Source: Desulfurellaceae bacterium bin18 (lineage in GTDB: Bacteria; Desulfobacterota; Binatia; Bin18). From it: a stretch of 64,000 nucleotides of DNA. Under the pieces are notes generated by a model. That model made no database searches. It was not told where the DNA came from and saw only the letters and a list, made by a program, of their open reading frames with translations. Position 1 is the first letter of the stretch. Each line of letters opens with the position of its first letter. This document shows, one piece after another, positions 1-8,296 of the stretch. The stretch is from the NCBI GenBank assembly GCA_002238415.1, contig MPMI01000025.1, positions 25,132 through 89,131 on the forward strand, in the 5' to 3' direction. The position numbers and the translations under genes are program-made.

Positions 1-373
1 ACCACTGTTTTTCAGGAATGGGGTCAGGCGCTCGCTCGTCCGTGGGCTCGGCCTGGAGGCTCATCTCCTGTTTGAGTTGCAAGAGGCGCTCGACGATCAC
101 CAGCGGGTTCTGACCAGCGTTCTGTTCCGCTGTCTCCAGCAGCAGCTCAGACGTCCGTCTGTTCAGATAATCCAGCATCATAGTCCGCTGACGAGGGGTG
201 GCAATCTTGCCGGCGGCCCGGGCCGCGACTTTGGCGTCCTCCTCCCCAAGCAAGGCGTAGACTTTGACCGCATTGAAGAAATAGGACGGGACGCTATGAG
301 TCTGTTCGCGTCCTCGGGACCAGACGTAGAAGAGGAACAGAATGGCCAATAGTGTGACGAGCAGGACGACCAT
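1..373 (-). CDS. Hypothetical membrane-anchored protein (partial, C-terminus beyond window)
   Basis: Reading the minus strand from an ATG at 373 gives an open frame of 124 codons that runs off the left edge. The first residues (MVVLLVTLLAILFLFYVW) form a single N-terminal membrane segment ending in a basic stretch (SRGRE), so the rest probably lies in the cytoplasm. The remainder is helical and charged, without a motif I recognise. A weak purine-rich stretch lies upstream of the ATG. Plus-strand frames over the same bases are low-complexity shadows. No function can be given. Confidence 0.6.
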   Translation of the reverse strand, partial: MVVLLVTLLAILFLFYVWSRGREQTHSVPSYFFNAVKVYALLGEEDAKVAARAAGKIATPRQRTMMLDYLNRRTSELLLETAEQNAGQNPLVIVERLLQLKQEMSLQAEPTDERAPDPIPEKQW

Positions 374-446
374 AATCGCTGAGCCTTACCCCTCCGGTCT
401 CTCCCGGCCAGACTCTAACACCAACGCGCCTTCGGGCAACAGTGGC

Positions 447-1064
447 CTAGGCTGCCAGTCGCTCGCGCACGCGGACCAGGCGCTCAGCGCCCCAGAACAG
501 TTCGCCGTTGACCACATAGCTCGGGACGCCGAACACGCCCACCTTTTCGGCCTCGGCTTGTATGCGCTCCAACTCGCGGCGACCGTCGCCGTTCAGGTAA
601 TCGAGAAACCCCTGAGCATCGATACCGACTTCTTCCAGCACGTGCTTTAGCACTTGGGGGTCCTCAATAGCCAGTTCGCGTTTCCAAAAGCGTTCATACA
701 CGAGTTGGTGGTAGGGCCGAAAATCCCCCTGCTGTTTGGCGTATAACATGCCGATATGGCTCAGCGAGGAGTCGAAAATATGGCGGGGTCCCCGAATCGT
801 CAGACCGCGTCGCGTGGCCTCCCGCCGACAGTCCATATAGCTGTATTTCACCCGCCGCCACTGATGGGCATTCCTCTCCTCAGCCATGACTGTGCCCGCG
901 TTATCGACCTGGGCAGAACCCAGAAATTTGGGAATGTCCAGTGTCAACGGCAGAAAGTTTACTGTCACATCAAACTCGTTTTCGAGCTGAAAGGTTTCCT
1001 CTTGGGCAAGGTAGGCATACGGACTCTTATAATCAAAATAGTGGGTGATGGTGGTAATCGCCAT
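447..1064 (-). CDS. DsbA-family 2-hydroxychromene-2-carboxylate isomerase-like protein
   Basis: A 205-residue protein of the DsbA/thioredoxin-like kappa-GST fold. The N-terminus has FDYKSPYAYLA, the S-P-Y form of the active-site turn used by hydroxychromene-carboxylate isomerases, where Ser replaces the CxxC of oxidoreductases. The C-terminal GVFGVPSYVVNGELFWG carries the conserved cis-Pro loop. Family members use glutathione to isomerise ring-cleavage products of aromatic degradation; the real substrate here is unknown. The start at 1064 is chosen because GGAG lies about 12 bases upstream and the homologous fold begins there. The longer open frame to 1490 overlaps the divergent monooxygenase gene and is unlikely to be coding. 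Confidence 0.85.
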   Translation of the reverse strand: MAITTITHYFDYKSPYAYLAQEETFQLENEFDVTVNFLPLTLDIPKFLGSAQVDNAGTVMAEERNAHQWRRVKYSYMDCRREATRRGLTIRGPRHIFDSSLSHIGMLYAKQQGDFRPYHQLVYERFWKRELAIEDPQVLKHVLEEVGIDAQGFLDYLNGDGRRELERIQAEAEKVGVFGVPSYVVNGELFWGAERLVRVRERLAA

Positions 1065-1138
1065 ACGGGTGCTCCTGTCTTCGTGGTTGCGGCTCGAACC
1101 TAGCCTATCCGCCGGCCCTCCTGCAAGGGAGGACCATG

Positions 1139-1165
1139 TAGGGGCAACCCCCTGTGGTTGCCCGG
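1139..1165. repeat. Intergenic palindromic repeat-like hairpin
   Basis: GGGCAACC (1142-1149) and GGTTGCCC (1156-1163) form a perfect 8-base stem around a short loop. It lies between the divergent isomerase and monooxygenase genes. A second, smaller inverted repeat (CCCTCC/GGGAGG) lies just before it near 1116-1132. Short palindromes of this kind are commonly dispersed between genes in environmental genomes. Its copy number outside this window cannot be seen. Confidence 0.45.
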
Positions 1166-1204
1166 CCCGTGCTCCAGTGCAATACACAAAACGAGGAGGA
1201 CAGC

Positions 1205-2437
1205 ATGAGCAAGCGTATATCCACGGCGAAAATGGAACCGCGCCGCAGGCGCTATCCCCGGGTTGGCTCACACGAGGAACTCGTCCGCCGGGCTCGAGCG
1301 CTGGCACCAATTCTCCGCCAACGCGAGCCGCATACCGATGACATCCGACATCTACCCGATGAAACCCGCCAGGAACTGCGGGCGGCCGGTCTCGCCCGGA
1401 TTCTCCAACCTGCGCGCTATGGGGGGTGTGAGGCCCACCTGTCCGGTATGGTTGATATTCTGACGACGGTCGGCAGCGGCTGTGGTTCAACCGCCTGGTG
1501 CCTGGCCCAATACATCGGTCATAACTTTATGGTTGCGCAGTGGCCGGAACGTGCCCAGGAAACGGTCTGGGGGACGAGTCCGCAAAATCTGTTGAGCGGC
1601 ATTCTCATCCCCCTTTTAGGCAAAGCCCGAAAGGTCCGGGGCGGGTATGAGCTGTCCGGGCAGTTTCCGTTCGTGAGTGGGGTCACGAGCTGTGACTGGT
1701 GCCTGTTTGCGGCCCTGGTGGAAAACGGACCGGGCGGTAAGCCTGAAGAGCGTTATTTCATCCTGCCCCAGGGCGCCTTTGAGATTCTCGATACCTGGGA
1801 CGCCATCGGACTGCGGGGCTCGGCCAGCCACGATGTCAAAGCCAACCGCGTGTTTATCCCGACCCATATGACGCTGCCGCTACGGCATCTGAAAGGCGGT
1901 GAGACGAGTCCGGGGCGCAAGGTCAATCGTGCGCCGCTCTACCGCTCACCCAGCTATATGACGTTCGGCATTCTCATCTCCAGCGCGTCGGTCGGAATCG
2001 CCGAGGGCATTGTGCGCGACTACGTTGAGCAGGTTAAAAGCCGGGTCGCGCTCATGTCCGGCCAGGGCCTGCACGAGCAGGTGTTGCAACACACGAAAAT
2101 TTCGGAAGCAACGCTGGCGGTCGAGGCCGCCAAAGCCCTGCTGCACAGAAACTGCGACGAGATCATGCAGATCATCGAAGCGGGCGACCTGCCGTCGCCC
2201 GAGCAGCGGACCAAATATCGTGCCGCGGGCGCTTACGCTGGCAAGCTGGCCTTCCAAGCAGCAAACCTGATCTGGGATGCTGGCGGCGGTCGCGGAGTGT
2301 ATATGAATAACCCCATTGCGCGCGCCTATCGCGATATCTGTACGGCAACCCGCCATTTCACCCATATCTGGGACGTGAACGGCGCAACCCACGGACGAGT
2401 CCGGGTCGGTCTGCCTCTGGATAATCCCGCGCTGTGA
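1205..2437 (+). CDS. Acyl-CoA dehydrogenase-fold flavin monooxygenase (group D, HsaA/HpaB-like)
   Basis: A 410-residue protein with the acyl-CoA dehydrogenase fold. Features typical of the flavin-dependent hydroxylase branch are GCGSTAWCLAQYIGH near residue 100, the WDAIGLRGSASHDV segment in the middle domain, and a C-terminal GGGRGVYMNNPIARAYRDI helix followed by ATRHFTHIWD. Such enzymes take reduced flavin from a partner reductase and hydroxylate aromatic or steroid rings. No reductase is adjacent, so the partner must lie elsewhere. The start at 1205 follows GAGGAGG at a good distance; the upstream in-frame GTG at 1154 has no ribosome site. Substrate unknown. Confidence 0.83.
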   Translation: MSKRISTAKMEPRRRRYPRVGSHEELVRRARALAPILRQREPHTDDIRHLPDETRQELRAAGLARILQPARYGGCEAHLSGMVDILTTVGSGCGSTAWCLAQYIGHNFMVAQWPERAQETVWGTSPQNLLSGILIPLLGKARKVRGGYELSGQFPFVSGVTSCDWCLFAALVENGPGGKPEERYFILPQGAFEILDTWDAIGLRGSASHDVKANRVFIPTHMTLPLRHLKGGETSPGRKVNRAPLYRSPSYMTFGILISSASVGIAEGIVRDYVEQVKSRVALMSGQGLHEQVLQHTKISEATLAVEAAKALLHRNCDEIMQIIEAGDLPSPEQRTKYRAAGAYAGKLAFQAANLIWDAGGGRGVYMNNPIARAYRDICTATRHFTHIWDVNGATHGRVRVGLPLDNPAL

Positions 2438-2452
2438 GTACCAACGAACCGA

Positions 2453-3097
2453 TCAGGCTCTGTTCCGTCTCCCGTGTCGCCACAGGAGCAGCATTGACCC
2501 CAAGACCAGCAGGTCCAGACAGAGATGCGCGGCAGCCAGCAACTCTCGGGGAAGGGGTTGGATTGTGGCCGCCAGAGGGACAAGAAAATCTGGCGCGGAA
2601 GCCTCGTCTGCCGCATGTTGGACCAGCCGTGTCAGGAGCCGGTGCTGCTGCTGAACCGAGTCCAGGGCGGTCCAGTGCAGATAGGCGAACACGCTGAAGG
2701 CCAGCGCCCAGGACACCAAGAGAGCGGTGGCGGTTCGGGGCCGATCAATGAGCCGGACGAGGACCGCAGAAAAAATCAGCAGCCCCAGTCCAACTCCGGC
2801 AAAGATGAACCAGAGTTGTCGGGCGGCTGCCGACTGCTGAAACACTAATCCGAGGATGTTGTGGGCGGTCACGATAGCCGTCGGGTCGAGGCCGACCTGG
2901 AGCGGGTCGATATGCGGGTCTATGCCAAGATCGGTCGTGGAACTGCCGCCCTCGTCTACGAGGCGAAAGTTCTCCTGGCCGAGTGTTGGCGGCTCGTCTG
3001 ACTCTGCGGTAGCGCCGGGACTGCTACAGAGTGCCACACCAATAACAAGGGTAAAAAACAGGATCCGCAATCGACTGCTGTCCGGTCTGTGAGTCAC
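2453..3097 (-). CDS. Hypothetical membrane protein with signal peptide
   Basis: A 214-residue protein starting with GTG at 3097. Residues 10-31 look like a signal peptide (ILFFTLVIGVALC, cleavage near ATA-ES). Hydrophobic segments near 97-120, 124-146 and 188-206 give a three-helix membrane domain, ending in the basic tail RHGRRNRA. An extracytoplasmic stretch of about 60 residues lies between the signal sequence and the first helix. The gene ends 15 bases from the convergent monooxygenase gene. I recognise no family. Confidence 0.65.
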   Translation of the reverse strand: MTHRPDSSRLRILFFTLVIGVALCSSPGATAESDEPPTLGQENFRLVDEGGSSTTDLGIDPHIDPLQVGLDPTAIVTAHNILGLVFQQSAAARQLWFIFAGVGLGLLIFSAVLVRLIDRPRTATALLVSWALAFSVFAYLHWTALDSVQQQHRLLTRLVQHAADEASAPDFLVPLAATIQPLPRELLAAAHLCLDLLVLGSMLLLWRHGRRNRA

Positions 3098-3274
3098 GTG
3101 TCTGAATCCGCTCTGATATTTTGCTCTTCTTTATTGCCAGGAACGACAGCGACGTGCCAGCGGGGGTGGGTGCTGCAGAACGTCTCACACGGGTCGCCAC
3201 CGGTCAGATGAATGCTTGTCTGGGTATCCGAGGTTTGCTATCCGTCCCTTCAATTCTTTCAAAAGGAGGCGGAC

Positions 3275-4259
3275 ATGGCTCAGACGCTTACAGAACTCTT
3301 AAAAGATGCGCCCCAAAACTGGGGACGCTGGGGTGCGGACGATGAACTCGGTTCTCTGAATTTTCTGACCCAAGCGGAAGTCTTGCGCGGGGTGCGGGCT
3401 GTCCAGAACGGCAAAGTCTTTACGCTCCAGGTACGCATGTGTCATCCCGACGGTGACCCTGGCTATAAGGGGCGCAGCCAACCGAGCCGGATGATGGTCA
3501 TGGACAAGGGCCATTATCTGAGCGGGAAAGCCCAGCCGTTTCCGGGCGGAATCGAGTACGCCGATGACGTCATGATGACCAATCTTCAGGCCACGACGCA
3601 GTATGATGCCTTAGGCCACGTCTGGTTCGACGACAAACTCTATAACGGCTATGATGCCAGAACGACCATGGGTGGCGGACTCAGTAAAGACAGCATTCTG
3701 CCCGTAGCGGAACGCGGTGTGGTCGGCCGTGGCGTATTGCTCGATGTGGCCCGCTATAAAAACCTGCCCCATCTGTCTGCTGGGTATGGCATCAGTCTGG
3801 ACGAGTTGCATCGGACGGCCGAACATCAAAAGTTGACCATCGAAAAGCACGATATTCTTCTGATTCGGACCGGCTGGCTGAATCGCTTTTTTACTGAAGG
3901 GCCGGCGGCCTATTACGGTGAAAACGCAACGGATGAATCGCCCGATACCGCTGTCCAGGCTATGAGTGAACCGGGTATTGCGTACAGTCCCGAACTGGTT
4001 CCACGAAATGGAAATTCCCAGCCTGGGCAGCGACACCCTGGCCAGCGAACAAACGTCTCACCCCGAGTCCGGCTGCTTTGTGCCGCTCCACGGGGCGCTC
4101 ATGCGCAATCTCGGTGTCCTGTTCAGCGAAATCAACTGGCTCGAAGACCTGGCCACCGATTGTGCGCAAGACGGCCAGTACGCTTTTCTGTATGCCTGCA
4201 CGCCGCTCAAGATTTTCGGTGCTGCCGGCTCGCCGATTAACCCGATTGTGGTGAAGTGA
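3275..4259 (+). pseudogene. Cyclase/kynurenine-formamidase-like hydrolase, interrupted by one frameshift
   Basis: The frame starting at ATG 3275, after AAAGGAGGC, encodes a cyclase-family metal hydrolase. MAQTLTELLKDAPQNWG leads to the core segment TQYDALGHVWFDDKLYNGY, and EKHDILLIRTGW follows. At about 3993-4003 homology leaves this frame and continues one frame on, with WFHEMEIPSLGSDTLA... and CFVPLHGALMRNLGV, ending at TGA 4257-4259. The original frame runs into low-complexity Arg-rich sequence. Together the parts make about 327 residues, the normal family length. The break is a small indel (net +1, or loss of 2 or 5 bases) near CTGGTT. It may be a real inactivating mutation or a sequencing error. 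Family members hydrolyse cyclic amides or related bonds; the substrate here is unknown. Confidence 0.8.
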
Positions 4260-4265
4260 AGACGG

Positions 4266-4286
4266 GCGCGGGCGAGATGCCCGCGC
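4266..4286. terminator. GC-rich hairpin between convergent genes
   Basis: GCGCGGGC (4266-4273) pairs perfectly with GCCCGCGC (4279-4286) across a five-base loop. It lies in the 41-base gap between the stops of the cyclase and the convergent lipoprotein gene. There is no strong T tract on either side. It may act as a bidirectional transcription stop or be a copy of a dispersed palindromic repeat. Confidence 0.5.
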
Positions 4287-4300
4287 TCCCGGAGCAGGCC

Positions 4301-5194
4301 TTAGAGTCCCTGCAGAATTTTCGCCCGTTTGTCCTCGTACTCGGCGTCGGTCAAGTAGCCGCGCTCGTGCAGGCGTTCAATCTCCTGCAGGCGTTCTTCG
4401 GTCGCGACATACTGCACCGCCAGCCCTGATGCAAACGCGCTGCCGTCCGTACGCGCTTTGTAGCGGGCTTTGATAATCGCATCGACCTGACTGCCGTATT
4501 TGCGTATCGCATTGGCGCTGAGTTTGCTGAACAGACGGGTCTTGCTGGTACTCTCCTCGTCGGTGTCTCGAATCAGAGAGAGCGGCGCATCCCAGATCTT
4601 CTGGGAGAGCGTTTTTTCGTTACGCTGCACGCTCGATCGGACCTTCCCTAGTTTCCGGTAGGGTCGCATTGGTGTCCCGGCCGTGACCACCACATCGGCC
4701 GCAGACTTTCTATCGGAATAGTCTCGCTCCCCCGTCACCGCTGGTGTCTGCGCCACCTGCTTGGGTGGCTCATAATAGGTCGTCACGTTGGCTTTGAGCG
4801 GTGTCAGTAAGCGCTCGGGCAGCGACGCCATGCCGGAGCCAACCCGAATGATGCTGCCACTATCGGAATTGCTTTCGATAAAGACGTTCTGCTCTGACTT
4901 GCCGAGTGGTTTGTCCGGGTCGCGAATGGTCACCACCCAGCGCTCATCGTTTTCAACCGCCTTTTGCTTGGGCGCCCAACCCTCGTCCTTGGCCGTCTTA
5001 ATCAACAGGGCGGCCAGTTGTTGCGGCGGCACTGAAAAATGAGCGGTTTGCGAGTCCGCATCGATTTCCCCCTCTTCTGCGAGTGGAGCGGTTGAAGCCG
5101 ATTTGTCGGGACCTGAGAGTTTTGGAATAAGACTCCTGCTGCATGCCGGCAGGCTCAAGAGGAGCAGCGAGAGACACACATAAAGCACAGCCAT
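4301..5194 (-). CDS. Outer-membrane-type lipoprotein with C-terminal SHOCT domain
   Basis: About 297 residues. The N-terminus MAVLYVCLSLLLLSLPACS is a lipoprotein signal peptide with lipobox LPAC, so the mature protein is lipid-anchored at the cysteine. A mixed alpha/beta central domain follows, then a long charged region. The last 35 residues (RLQEIERLHERGYLTDAEYEDKRAKIL, quoted in part: LHERGYLTDAEYEDKRA) match the short SHOCT helix-turn-helix often found at protein C-termini. Three in-frame ATGs lie at 5203, 5200 and 5194; 5194 is best spaced from the GAGAAAGG ribosome site. The function of the central domain is unknown. Confidence 0.72.
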   Translation of the reverse strand: MAVLYVCLSLLLLSLPACSRSLIPKLSGPDKSASTAPLAEEGEIDADSQTAHFSVPPQQLAALLIKTAKDEGWAPKQKAVENDERWVVTIRDPDKPLGKSEQNVFIESNSDSGSIIRVGSGMASLPERLLTPLKANVTTYYEPPKQVAQTPAVTGERDYSDRKSAADVVVTAGTPMRPYRKLGKVRSSVQRNEKTLSQKIWDAPLSLIRDTDEESTSKTRLFSKLSANAIRKYGSQVDAIIKARYKARTDGSAFASGLAVQYVATEERLQEIERLHERGYLTDAEYEDKRAKILQGL

Positions 5195-5439
5195 GCGCAT
5201 CATCCTTTCTCGTTTTTGTTTGCAGTCGGTTTTCGCTCCATGTTTCCACTCCTCCGTCTCGTGGGGTGGTGGAGGCGCAGTCCCGATTGTAAGCCAAGTC
5301 GAGCGGGGGGACAACTCGGTCTAGTGGCGGGGTGGCTGGTGGGCGCCCTTGGGCTCTCGCCGACCCGTCATAGCCGGATATATGGACGCAATGCTATAAG
5401 GTCTTGCATGAAGACGACGAGTTCGGAAGGAGACTATTC

Positions 5440-6477
5440 GTGAGCCAGCATATCAATCGACAGTGGCATTTGGCCTGCCGCCCGCAGGGCATGGTCAAGG
5501 AATCGGACTTTGCGTATCACGAAGCCGAGATACCGCAGCTTGAAGACGGGCAGTTTCTGGTCCGTAATCTCTACCTCGCCTTTGAGCCGGCCATGCGGGG
5601 CTGGATCGAGGACCGCAAGAGCTATATCCCGCCGGTCCAGATTGGTGAGGTCATGCGGGCCCTGAGCGTGGGCCAGGTGGTTGAGTCGCGCCATCCGAAT
5701 TTTCGGCCGGGTGAGTGCGTACAGGGCGGCTTTGGCTGGCAGGAGTATGCGGCCGCCAGTGAACGGGGTGGTCTGATGCCGCCGACGAAGATTCCGGTTG
5801 ACGCCCCATTAACTTGGCCGTTGGGCGTTCTGGGAGTGACTGGTCTGACCGCGTATTTCGGTATTCTGGACATCGGACAGCCCAAATCTGGCGAGACCTG
5901 TGTGGTATCGGGTGCGGCCGGGGCAACCGGCTCGATTGCCGGACAGATTGCCAAGCTCAAGGGCTGCCGGGTCATCGGGATTGCTGGCGGACCGGAAAAA
6001 TGCCGCTGGCTGACCGAAGCGGCCCACTATGACGCGGCCATCGATTACAAGGCCGAAGATGTGGAAGCGCGGCTCGGCGCGTTATGCCCGGACGGCATCA
6101 ATCTGTATTTTGATAATGTTGGGGGGGACATCCTGGACGCGGCGCTGGCGCATATTACGCTCAACGCGCGGGTGGTGCTGTGTGGCGGCATTTCGCGCTA
6201 CAACGAGGCAACACCGCCGCCCGGACCGAAAAACTATATGAATCTGGTGATCCAACGGGCACGGATGGAGGGCTTTATTGTCATCGACTATACCGCCCGG
6301 TTCGGTCAGGCGGCTCAAGAGCTGACGGAATGGATCACCAACGACCGGTTGACCTTTCAGGAGGACATTCAAGAGGGATTTGAAAACGCGCCACGCACGT
6401 TTCTACGGCTTTTTGAAGGCAAGAATCAGGGCAAACAATTATTGAAAATTGCCGAGCCGTCATTGGACCGTTTGTAA
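5440..6477 (+). CDS. Zinc-independent MDR-family NADP-dependent oxidoreductase (LTB4-dehydrogenase/CurA-like)
   Basis: A 345-residue medium-chain dehydrogenase/reductase without the zinc-binding cysteines of alcohol dehydrogenases. The N-terminal GroES-like half contains LYLAFEPAMRGWIED and GECVQGGFGWQEYA. The Rossmann half has SGAAGATGSIAGQIAKLKG, the Gly-rich cofactor loop, and later LYFDNVGGDILDAAL. Family members reduce the C=C bond of enones or prostaglandin-like substrates with NADPH. The start is GTG 5440, preceded by GGAAGGAG eight bases away; the upstream ATG at 5404 lacks a site. It stands alone, convergent with the glutathione transferase gene. Confidence 0.85.
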   Translation: MSQHINRQWHLACRPQGMVKESDFAYHEAEIPQLEDGQFLVRNLYLAFEPAMRGWIEDRKSYIPPVQIGEVMRALSVGQVVESRHPNFRPGECVQGGFGWQEYAAASERGGLMPPTKIPVDAPLTWPLGVLGVTGLTAYFGILDIGQPKSGETCVVSGAAGATGSIAGQIAKLKGCRVIGIAGGPEKCRWLTEAAHYDAAIDYKAEDVEARLGALCPDGINLYFDNVGGDILDAALAHITLNARVVLCGGISRYNEATPPPGPKNYMNLVIQRARMEGFIVIDYTARFGQAAQELTEWITNDRLTFQEDIQEGFENAPRTFLRLFEGKNQGKQLLKIAEPSLDRL

Positions 6478-6493
6478 GGTTCAGCCGCGGGTC

Positions 6494-7447
6494 TCAGACT
6501 GCAAATACCCGCTCCGGGCCGGCAGGAATAATGCCGCTCGGATTCACTCTCCGAATGGTATAATATGTCCGTTTGATGTGCTCAAAATTCACCGTCTCGG
6601 CCACACCGGGCACGTCATACAGCCGTTTGAGATAGGCCGATAGATTAGGGTAGTCGATAATGCGGCGGATATTGCACTTGAAGAGACCGTGATAGGCAAT
6701 ATCAAAACGAATCAGGGTCACAAACGCCCGCCAATCCGTCTCGGTGAGCCGCTCGCCAAGGAGATAGGACTGCCCGTCCAGCCGTTGTTCCAATTCGTCC
6801 AGGCAGGTGAATACATCATTCACGGCCGCCTCATACGCCGCTTGGCTCACGGCAAATCCAGTCCGGTAGACGCCGTTGTTGAGGCCCTCGTATATCCGCT
6901 CGTTCAGCGCGTCAATCTCAATCCGTAAGTCCGCAGGATAAAAATCAACTGCCGCGTCCCCATAAGCGTCAAAGGCGGTGTTGAACATGCGGATGATGTC
7001 AGCCGATTCATTATTGACCATCGTGCTCCGCTTCTTATCCCACAGAACCGGAACGGTCGGGCGGCCGGTAAAATGGGGGTCGGCGCGGGTGTAAAGTTCG
7101 TGGACGTAGCGAATATTGAACAGCGGATCGGGAACGGATCCAGGGTATTCACCAAAGCTATAGCCCTGGTCGGTGAATTCTGGGATAGCGATCGAAACCG
7201 AGACGGCGTCCTCCAGTTTTTTCAGCTTGCGGTAGAGCAGCGCTCGGCAGGCCCACGGGCAGTTGTAGGCAATATACAGGTGATAGCGCCCCGGCTCGGC
7301 CTGAAAGCCGCCGTCTCCGGTTGGACCGGACGAGCCGTCCGGGGTGATCCAATGTCGAAACGTCGATTCCTGCCGGATAAAGCGGCCCTGGGCGTCCGTG
7401 CGTTTTTTCATCTGCCAGTCGTCTTCCCATTTCCCGTCTACGAGCAT
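6494..7447 (-). CDS. Glutathionyl-hydroquinone reductase, Xi-class glutathione transferase
   Basis: A 317-residue protein. The N-terminal thioredoxin-like domain has the Xi-class motif NCPWACRALLYRKLKK with Cys63 as the expected catalytic residue. The NNESADIIRMFN segment binds the glutathione gamma-glutamyl group, and a helical C-terminal domain follows (from about residue 165). Enzymes of this class reduce glutathionyl-hydroquinones formed during quinone detoxification or chlorophenol degradation. The length matches the family. The gene lies upstream of the MOSC gene on the same strand with a 29-base gap, so the two may share a transcript. Confidence 0.9.
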   Translation of the reverse strand: MLVDGKWEDDWQMKKRTDAQGRFIRQESTFRHWITPDGSSGPTGDGGFQAEPGRYHLYIAYNCPWACRALLYRKLKKLEDAVSVSIAIPEFTDQGYSFGEYPGSVPDPLFNIRYVHELYTRADPHFTGRPTVPVLWDKKRSTMVNNESADIIRMFNTAFDAYGDAAVDFYPADLRIEIDALNERIYEGLNNGVYRTGFAVSQAAYEAAVNDVFTCLDELEQRLDGQSYLLGERLTETDWRAFVTLIRFDIAYHGLFKCNIRRIIDYPNLSAYLKRLYDVPGVAETVNFEHIKRTYYTIRRVNPSGIIPAGPERVFAV

Positions 7448-7476
7448 GGAGTCCTCCTTCCGATTGGTCTATCCAC

Positions 7477-8289
7477 TCACGAACGTGGCTGTTCTCTTAA
7501 CACAACCTCGACCGGCTCCCCCACCGCAAGAGTACCCGCCGTCCGATGAATAATGTTCTGTCCAAAATAGACTTTCGTGCCGACCCGCCGATAGGTCGCC
7601 AGAGTACGCAGCGGCTCGACGCCGCGTTCACCCGTCGCCTGGTCGGTGGTGGTCACGGTACAGCGCTCACACGGTTTGGCGACATCAAAGGTGATGGTAT
7701 TAAGCTTCACCTGTTGCCAGCCGTCCTCGGCGTGAGGGTCGCAGCCGGTGACCACCAGATTGGGACGGAAACGGTTCATGGGTAGCGGTGTGTCGAGTCG
7801 CGCGTTGAGGTCGTCCAGGGACGCCTCCGAAACGAGCAGTAGCGGATAGCCATCGGAGAAGCCGGTGAATGCCGGGGCTTTTGCATAGCGCGGGTCAACT
7901 TGGCGCTCGAAGGAATCCGCCATTTTGACCAACCGGACGGATTCTCCCAACCAGTCGGAAAAGAACTGGGCTACGGCGTCGCCCTGATCGACCGCCTCAC
8001 ACCAATCACGCCACACCCGCACGCGACGCGTTGGCCCAACGACACTCGTTGTTGATACCGAGACCGCCTGTCCCTCGGGTGTTGTAAGGCGTAGCGTGTC
8101 GGCCTCAAGTTGGGGGGTAATCAGGGCCAGGCGAGGATGCTCGCGCTGGGTCACGAACTCATTGTGCCCATCAACGATCATCCAGCCCCGGTCGTGTCGG
8201 AGCCCGCGCGCGTCGAGCGCTGCCTGCGCACAGCGGATACCCGCGCACGATTTCACGGGATAGATATAAAGTGCGGTCACCGTAATCAT
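7477..8289 (-). CDS. MOSC domain protein (YcbX/mARC-like)
   Basis: 270 residues beginning MITVTALYIYPVKSCAGI, the N-terminal beta-barrel of YcbX/mARC-type MOSC proteins. MNRFRPNLVVTGCDPHAEDGW and the Cys segment KPCERCTVTTTDQATGERG are the usual MOSC signatures; the Cys in CERC is the expected molybdenum ligand. Such proteins carry molybdenum cofactor and reduce N-hydroxylated compounds. No ferredoxin or FAD domain is fused here, so an external electron donor is needed. The start at 8289 fits the fold; the extra upstream 33 codons are Arg/Pro-rich and lie within the amidase gene. It lies seven bases after the amidase stop, in the same operon. Confidence 0.88.
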   Translation of the reverse strand: MITVTALYIYPVKSCAGIRCAQAALDARGLRHDRGWMIVDGHNEFVTQREHPRLALITPQLEADTLRLTTPEGQAVSVSTTSVVGPTRRVRVWRDWCEAVDQGDAVAQFFSDWLGESVRLVKMADSFERQVDPRYAKAPAFTGFSDGYPLLLVSEASLDDLNARLDTPLPMNRFRPNLVVTGCDPHAEDGWQQVKLNTITFDVAKPCERCTVTTTDQATGERGVEPLRTLATYRRVGTKVYFGQNIIHRTAGTLAVGEPVEVVLREQPRS

Positions 8290-8296
8290 GTCGCTT

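Noticed and set aside
77..650. Two plus-strand frames at the left end
   Set aside because: They overlap the minus-strand membrane protein and the DsbA-like isomerase, whose sequences show family or membrane features; the plus frames show none.
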